Below the pieces are notes generated by a model that did no database searches, had not been told where the DNA came from, and saw only the letters and a list, made by a program, of their open reading frames with translations. A program made the translations under genes and the position numbers. Of a stretch of DNA of 64,000 nt, positions 60,561-64,000 are shown one piece after another. Source of the DNA: Coriaria nepalensis (lineage: Eukaryota > Streptophyta > Magnoliopsida > Cucurbitales > Coriariaceae); NCBI GenBank assembly GCA_027186245.1, contig CP114481.1, forward strand, positions 6,122,501 through 6,186,500, given 5' to 3'. Numbering within the stretch: position 1 is the first letter of the stretch; the number at the start of each line of letters is the position of its first letter.

Positions 60561-61604
60561 ATAACAGTTACCCTTGCGGCAGAGTTTATTCTTAATTGAA
60601 GGCTCCAATAAAAAATGATCTATTCCTTATTAGACGTACGATGATAATAAAGAATAAAAAAAAAATCATAACAATTTTTTTTTTCTTTTACCAAATTAAT
60701 TTGTTAACCCTATGATTCTTTAAACAAAATTTAATTAACAAAATAAATAAATTAAATAAAATACGAATATTATTTCTCATTCTTCAACACAACCAAACAA
60801 ATAATATTAATTAACTTATTATATATATATATTTTTATTCTAATTCACATTCCGACCAAAAAGTCGAACCAAACAATCGCTTACATTCTCAATCATCCTC
60901 ATTGTCTTCCTTCTAATGTTAATTACTTAATCCCCTCTTAATCATTATCCTTCTCAATAGCTTGTTTTTTCTAATGGCAGTTTTTAACTTGTGACGTTAG
61001 GCTTAAGTACTTGGTGTTATTCAGCTACTATAAAAGGATTCCATTATATCATGGCCCATTGGGCCGAAAAGTGTACTAGAAGTGTTAGGGCTTCTAATCA
61101 ATGATAGGCCCATGTAGTGCAATACAGGTTTCCTGCCCAAAGCCCAAAAGGTGAAAAGAAATCATATATTAAAATTAAGAAAGTTTAGCTGCCCTTTTCT
61201 TTTAGGAAGCAATGATTGACGGTGGTGGACTTGACTTTCTTGCATGTAAGAATTGGTACCGAAATCATCCACCCCACAAAAAGAAAAGCACCTTTCTTTC
61301 TCCTGTCAATTATTGGATCCTTCCCCTTCCCCATCCCATCCCATTCTGAAATTTTGCCTTGGGTTGCTCTTAACAATTTACAATCTTGTGGGGTATAAAA
61401 GTGATTCCTTTTCTCTTTATAGTCAACATTGTTCACTTATGATTTTCTTACTCTTTTCCTTTTTCCTAACCTATTCCAGCTTGCTTCCATCTCTGTCAAA
61501 CACCCATACCTAATAAGAACTCTATAATAGATTTTATTTCATTGTTATGAATATGTGCTGAATTATTTTCCTAGCAAATAAACACTTCTTCGATCTTCAC
61601 ACTC
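60561..61604. other. Spacer and upstream region of the At3g17950-like gene
   Basis: AT-rich left part (60640-60840). From 61020 it is the probable promoter and 5' UTR of the next gene, including a TATAAAAG-like CTATAAAAGGA at about 61028. Short frames around 61185-61510 are unsupported. Confidence 0.5.
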
Positions 61605-62404
61605 ATGGCTCAACAGGTATTGCATTTGTTTCCATTCCTTCATCTCAACTTTTCTTATTCTCTTTTTCTATATTGTCTTGAACGTATTTGTGGAAATGCC
61701 TGAATGATATTTTTTTAATAGCAGGAGGAGGGCTGGCCTCTTGGTCTACACCCACTGACAGTCAGAGTGGGCCTACCTCCTAGAACTATAAGCCCGGATT
61801 TTTCTGGATCAATATCTTTCAACACTTTAATCTCAGCTTCTCCTTCTTCCTCCTCTGATTCTTCATCTGCCTTAGACACAGAGGTTAGTTAAAATGACCC
61901 AAATCTAAGGTCTTATCTTTATTGTAATGTACACATTTCTTATCGACAAATACTTTCGATGTATGAATGCAGTCCACAGGATCTTTCTTTCATGACAAGA
62001 GCATAACACTCGGACGTCTTATCGGCATCTCGAATGTTCTAGAAATTACCAGAAGATCGGACAGAAGGCTCCAAACCGAAGAGACAGCAAAAGACAAGAA
62101 GAGTAGTAGCAAGTCCAAGACATGGTTTTACTCTTTGTGTTCAAGAAACAGTAGTACTGATGTTGTCCAGAATGTCCAGAATGCTCCTTCTCTTGCCCAC
62201 TTTCTAGAAGTGGAGAGAAGAGCTGCCAATGATTATAGAATGAGTTTTACGGATCCGCCCATCTACGGCCGGCCAATTGCCGAATCGAACTCCCTATTTG
62301 TTGATGGATGTATAGCTCCTCCTCGATTAGAAACTAGTTCTGATTTTGAGAGCTGCAGAAATGGGGTGTTCTTTTCATGCATATGTGGACAGCCCAGCTA
62401 TTAA
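61605..62404 (+). CDS. Uncharacterised plant protein, At3g17950-like
   Basis: Three exons, 61605..61616 (only 12 coding bases, MAQQ), 61725..61883 and 61973..62404, encode about 200 residues. Blocks shared with At3g17950-type proteins are EGWPLGL.PL..RVGL, SFNTLISASPSSSSDSSSAL, STGSFFHDKSITLGRLIGIS, KTWFYSLCSR and APSLAHFLEVERRAAND. No enzymatic domain is recognised. It is Ser-rich, conserved and of unknown function. Exon 2 has a tandem CAG-GAG acceptor (NAGNAG), so one codon (Glu) may be optionally included. The start is chosen because the tiny first exon gives the family's MAQQ(E)EGWP N-terminus. Confidence 0.83.
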
Positions 62405-63434
62405 CAAAGAGTTATTTTTTCTCTTTGGTTCTGTCTATTATGTTCTGTTCAATGATATTTATTGAGATTTAAGGTTCTCGGCTTAGAATTAAATTAAATC
62501 TATAAATAAATGTATTAATTTAATTTGGGCCTTTGTTGGGCTTTGGATTGGAAGGGGGGGTTTTGGTGGGCTTGGCTTTTCCTTTTTGTTTCTTTCTAGA
62601 TGGGTGTTCTGGAACCCAATCAAATCAAATGCGCTAGGATCCTCGTATCAAAGTAAAAAACGTGTTTAAGTCAGTCGTCAGGTGTTTTTTTTTTTTTTTT
62701 ACCCTTCGAAACATACCCACGTGTCAACATCATATCCCCTGATTCGCACAACGCCCCACACCCACGCATCCTCCTGCCCTACACGGATAAACTGGCTCTT
62801 TGAACTGGATCCGGTCCAAACATGTTAATCCAAATGGAGCCAGTCAATCTCATGGCATTATTACGCCAACCAATTTCCCAACAGGCTCTTCAAAATAGTT
62901 ATGTTTTGTCGTTTCATTTAGATCCGTATTAGAAAATTTTTAAGGTAATTTATAAACTGATTGATCATAATACATGAATTTGATATGATATAATATTTAT
63001 AATTGTGATTAAGAATTCCTGATATTCTTGCCGAAAATGTCTTTATCAACATCATTTTTGTTTTCTCGCAGAAGCAGCAGCCATCGAAGAAAATATGAAT
63101 TTGAAAGAAGAAATGATAAATATGCAAATATTATTTCATTTTCAACCCTCTAAATTTGAGTGAATCTTTACAACCCTCCTAAGATGTTACAGAAAGGACC
63201 TTAAAAATATGAAATCACATGCAAATAAGAAAACATATTTTGACACAAAAAGGGTATCTTATACAACAATCCCCAATGCGACACACTGCACAGCAATTTC
63301 ACTCTGTTTATTTCCTAACTCTACCGACATATAAATTCCTATCTATACTTTACACATAAAATAATGGTTAACTTTGTTTGGATAAAGGGAAACCTGATTT
63401 CTTTTCCAGATTCCATCCAGCACCATGTATGTCA
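62405..63434. other. Spacer between convergent 3' ends
   Basis: Both neighbouring genes point inward, so this holds two 3' UTRs. A poly-T run lies at 62685-62700 and a C-rich patch at 62740-62780. No gene is supported. Confidence 0.5.
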
Positions 63435-64000
63435 TTATGGTTTATCAACCCTCTCATTTTCAGCAGCAGCTATCCTTCCGGACCCGCGTCCTACAACCCT
63501 TCCAAACGAGCCAACGGCCGATAAGCTCTTGAAGCTGCTACTTCCCTCATTGCTGAAATTTGTTGACCTTCTTCCCTTTCTTGTCTTGGTCTTATTGACA
63601 CGATCTGTTTCCTCAACTGTTTTGATCTTTGCAACTACCAACCGAACAATACTGCTCCGGCAAAATGGGCAAACAGGGGACATTAGACTTGCTGTTTTCG
63701 GGTTCGGTTTGTTGTGGCAACAAAGGGTTAAGACACATTGGGCACACATTTGATGACCACAATACTGGACTTCTATTGTGCATACTTGCTCAAAGCAAAT
63801 AGAGCATAACTCTGTATCACCATCCTGCAAATAGGTCCAATATTCGATCAGTTTGAATTACAATCATCTCTTCTTGGGTTTCTAATGGAAGATTTTTGCA
63901 TTATTACCTCAGAGACATTGTCATCAATACTTTCATCCGAGTGTGATGGAGATGGAAGAGGGCAATGAGTTCTTCTCTTCAAGATCTCTTTCTCTCTCTC
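63435..64000 (-). CDS. RING E3 ubiquitin ligase, XB3/XBAT family, C-terminal part (runs off the window)
   Basis: Two reverse-strand exons are visible, 63824..63435 and one reaching the window edge (64000..63909). The downstream exon encodes a C3HC4 RING: CSICFEQVCTIEVQYCGHQM, then C..C and CPFCRSSIVRL. Before it comes the conserved CHNKPNP. It ends GSSSFKSLSAVGSFGRVVGR and DKP, as in rice XB3 and Arabidopsis XBAT32/33. The upstream exon reads HCPLPSPSHSDESIDDNVSE, also an XBAT linker. The family has N-terminal ankyrin repeats (outside the window) and ubiquitinates targets in immunity, ethylene and auxin responses. The subgroup is not determined. Confidence 0.92.

Overview
This is a gene-dense stretch of a flowering-plant (eudicot) nuclear genome. 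The evidence is intron-rich genes with GT-AG splice sites, plant-specific families (alpha-expansin, FPF1, RLCK-VII kinases, a U-box receptor-like kinase, a POLTERGEIST-type PP2C, fasciclin-AGP, TON1-recruiting-motif-like, XBAT), nuclear Pol III tRNA genes, and decayed LTR and hAT transposons in AT-rich spacers. The protein flavour is reminiscent of cucurbits, but that is an impression, not a demonstrated assignment.

Layout, left to right: the 3' part of a RAB5IF/Rab5-interacting gene (+); a broken tRNA-Gly and copia debris; a decayed rhomboid protease pseudogene (-); an alpha-expansin (+); tRNA-Lys(UUU) (-); an FPF1-like gene (+); a gag-less Ty1/copia element (-, 10.5-14.3 kb); a convergent pair of RLCK-VII kinases (PCRK1-like + and a catalytically suspect relative -); TIM9 (-) head-to-head with a METTL17/Rsm22-like gene (+) that seems to end after its third exon; a 957-bp hAT-type element and a 2.1-kb solo LTR, each with perfect target-site duplications; a CSL zinc-finger fragment; a TRM-like DUF4378 gene (-); FLA4/SOS5-like (+); a POLTERGEIST-like PP2C (+); an ENTH-domain pseudogene split by a copia element that itself carries a hAT-type MITE; a U-box kinase (-); actin (-) with a leader intron; an inverted-symmetry tandem repeat and a DUF1985 remnant; an At3g17950-like gene (+); and the 3' end of an XB3/XBAT RING ligase (-).

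The genes do not form one pathway. Real local relationships are the shared TIM9/METTL17 promoter (both mitochondrial functions), the tail-to-tail RLCK-VII pair, and two cases where transposons explain or accompany gene decay. I found no CRISPR, operon-like or plainly new enzymatic system. The strongest leads are the nested insertion chain (MITE in copia in an ENTH gene), an open-reading-frame RLCK with G-loop and DFG substitutions, a U-box kinase lacking several catalytic residues, the truncated METTL17-like gene beside TIM9, and the rhomboid pseudogene that has lost both catalytic residues. All exon models are read by eye from splice consensus plus family knowledge; no transcript or database search was available.
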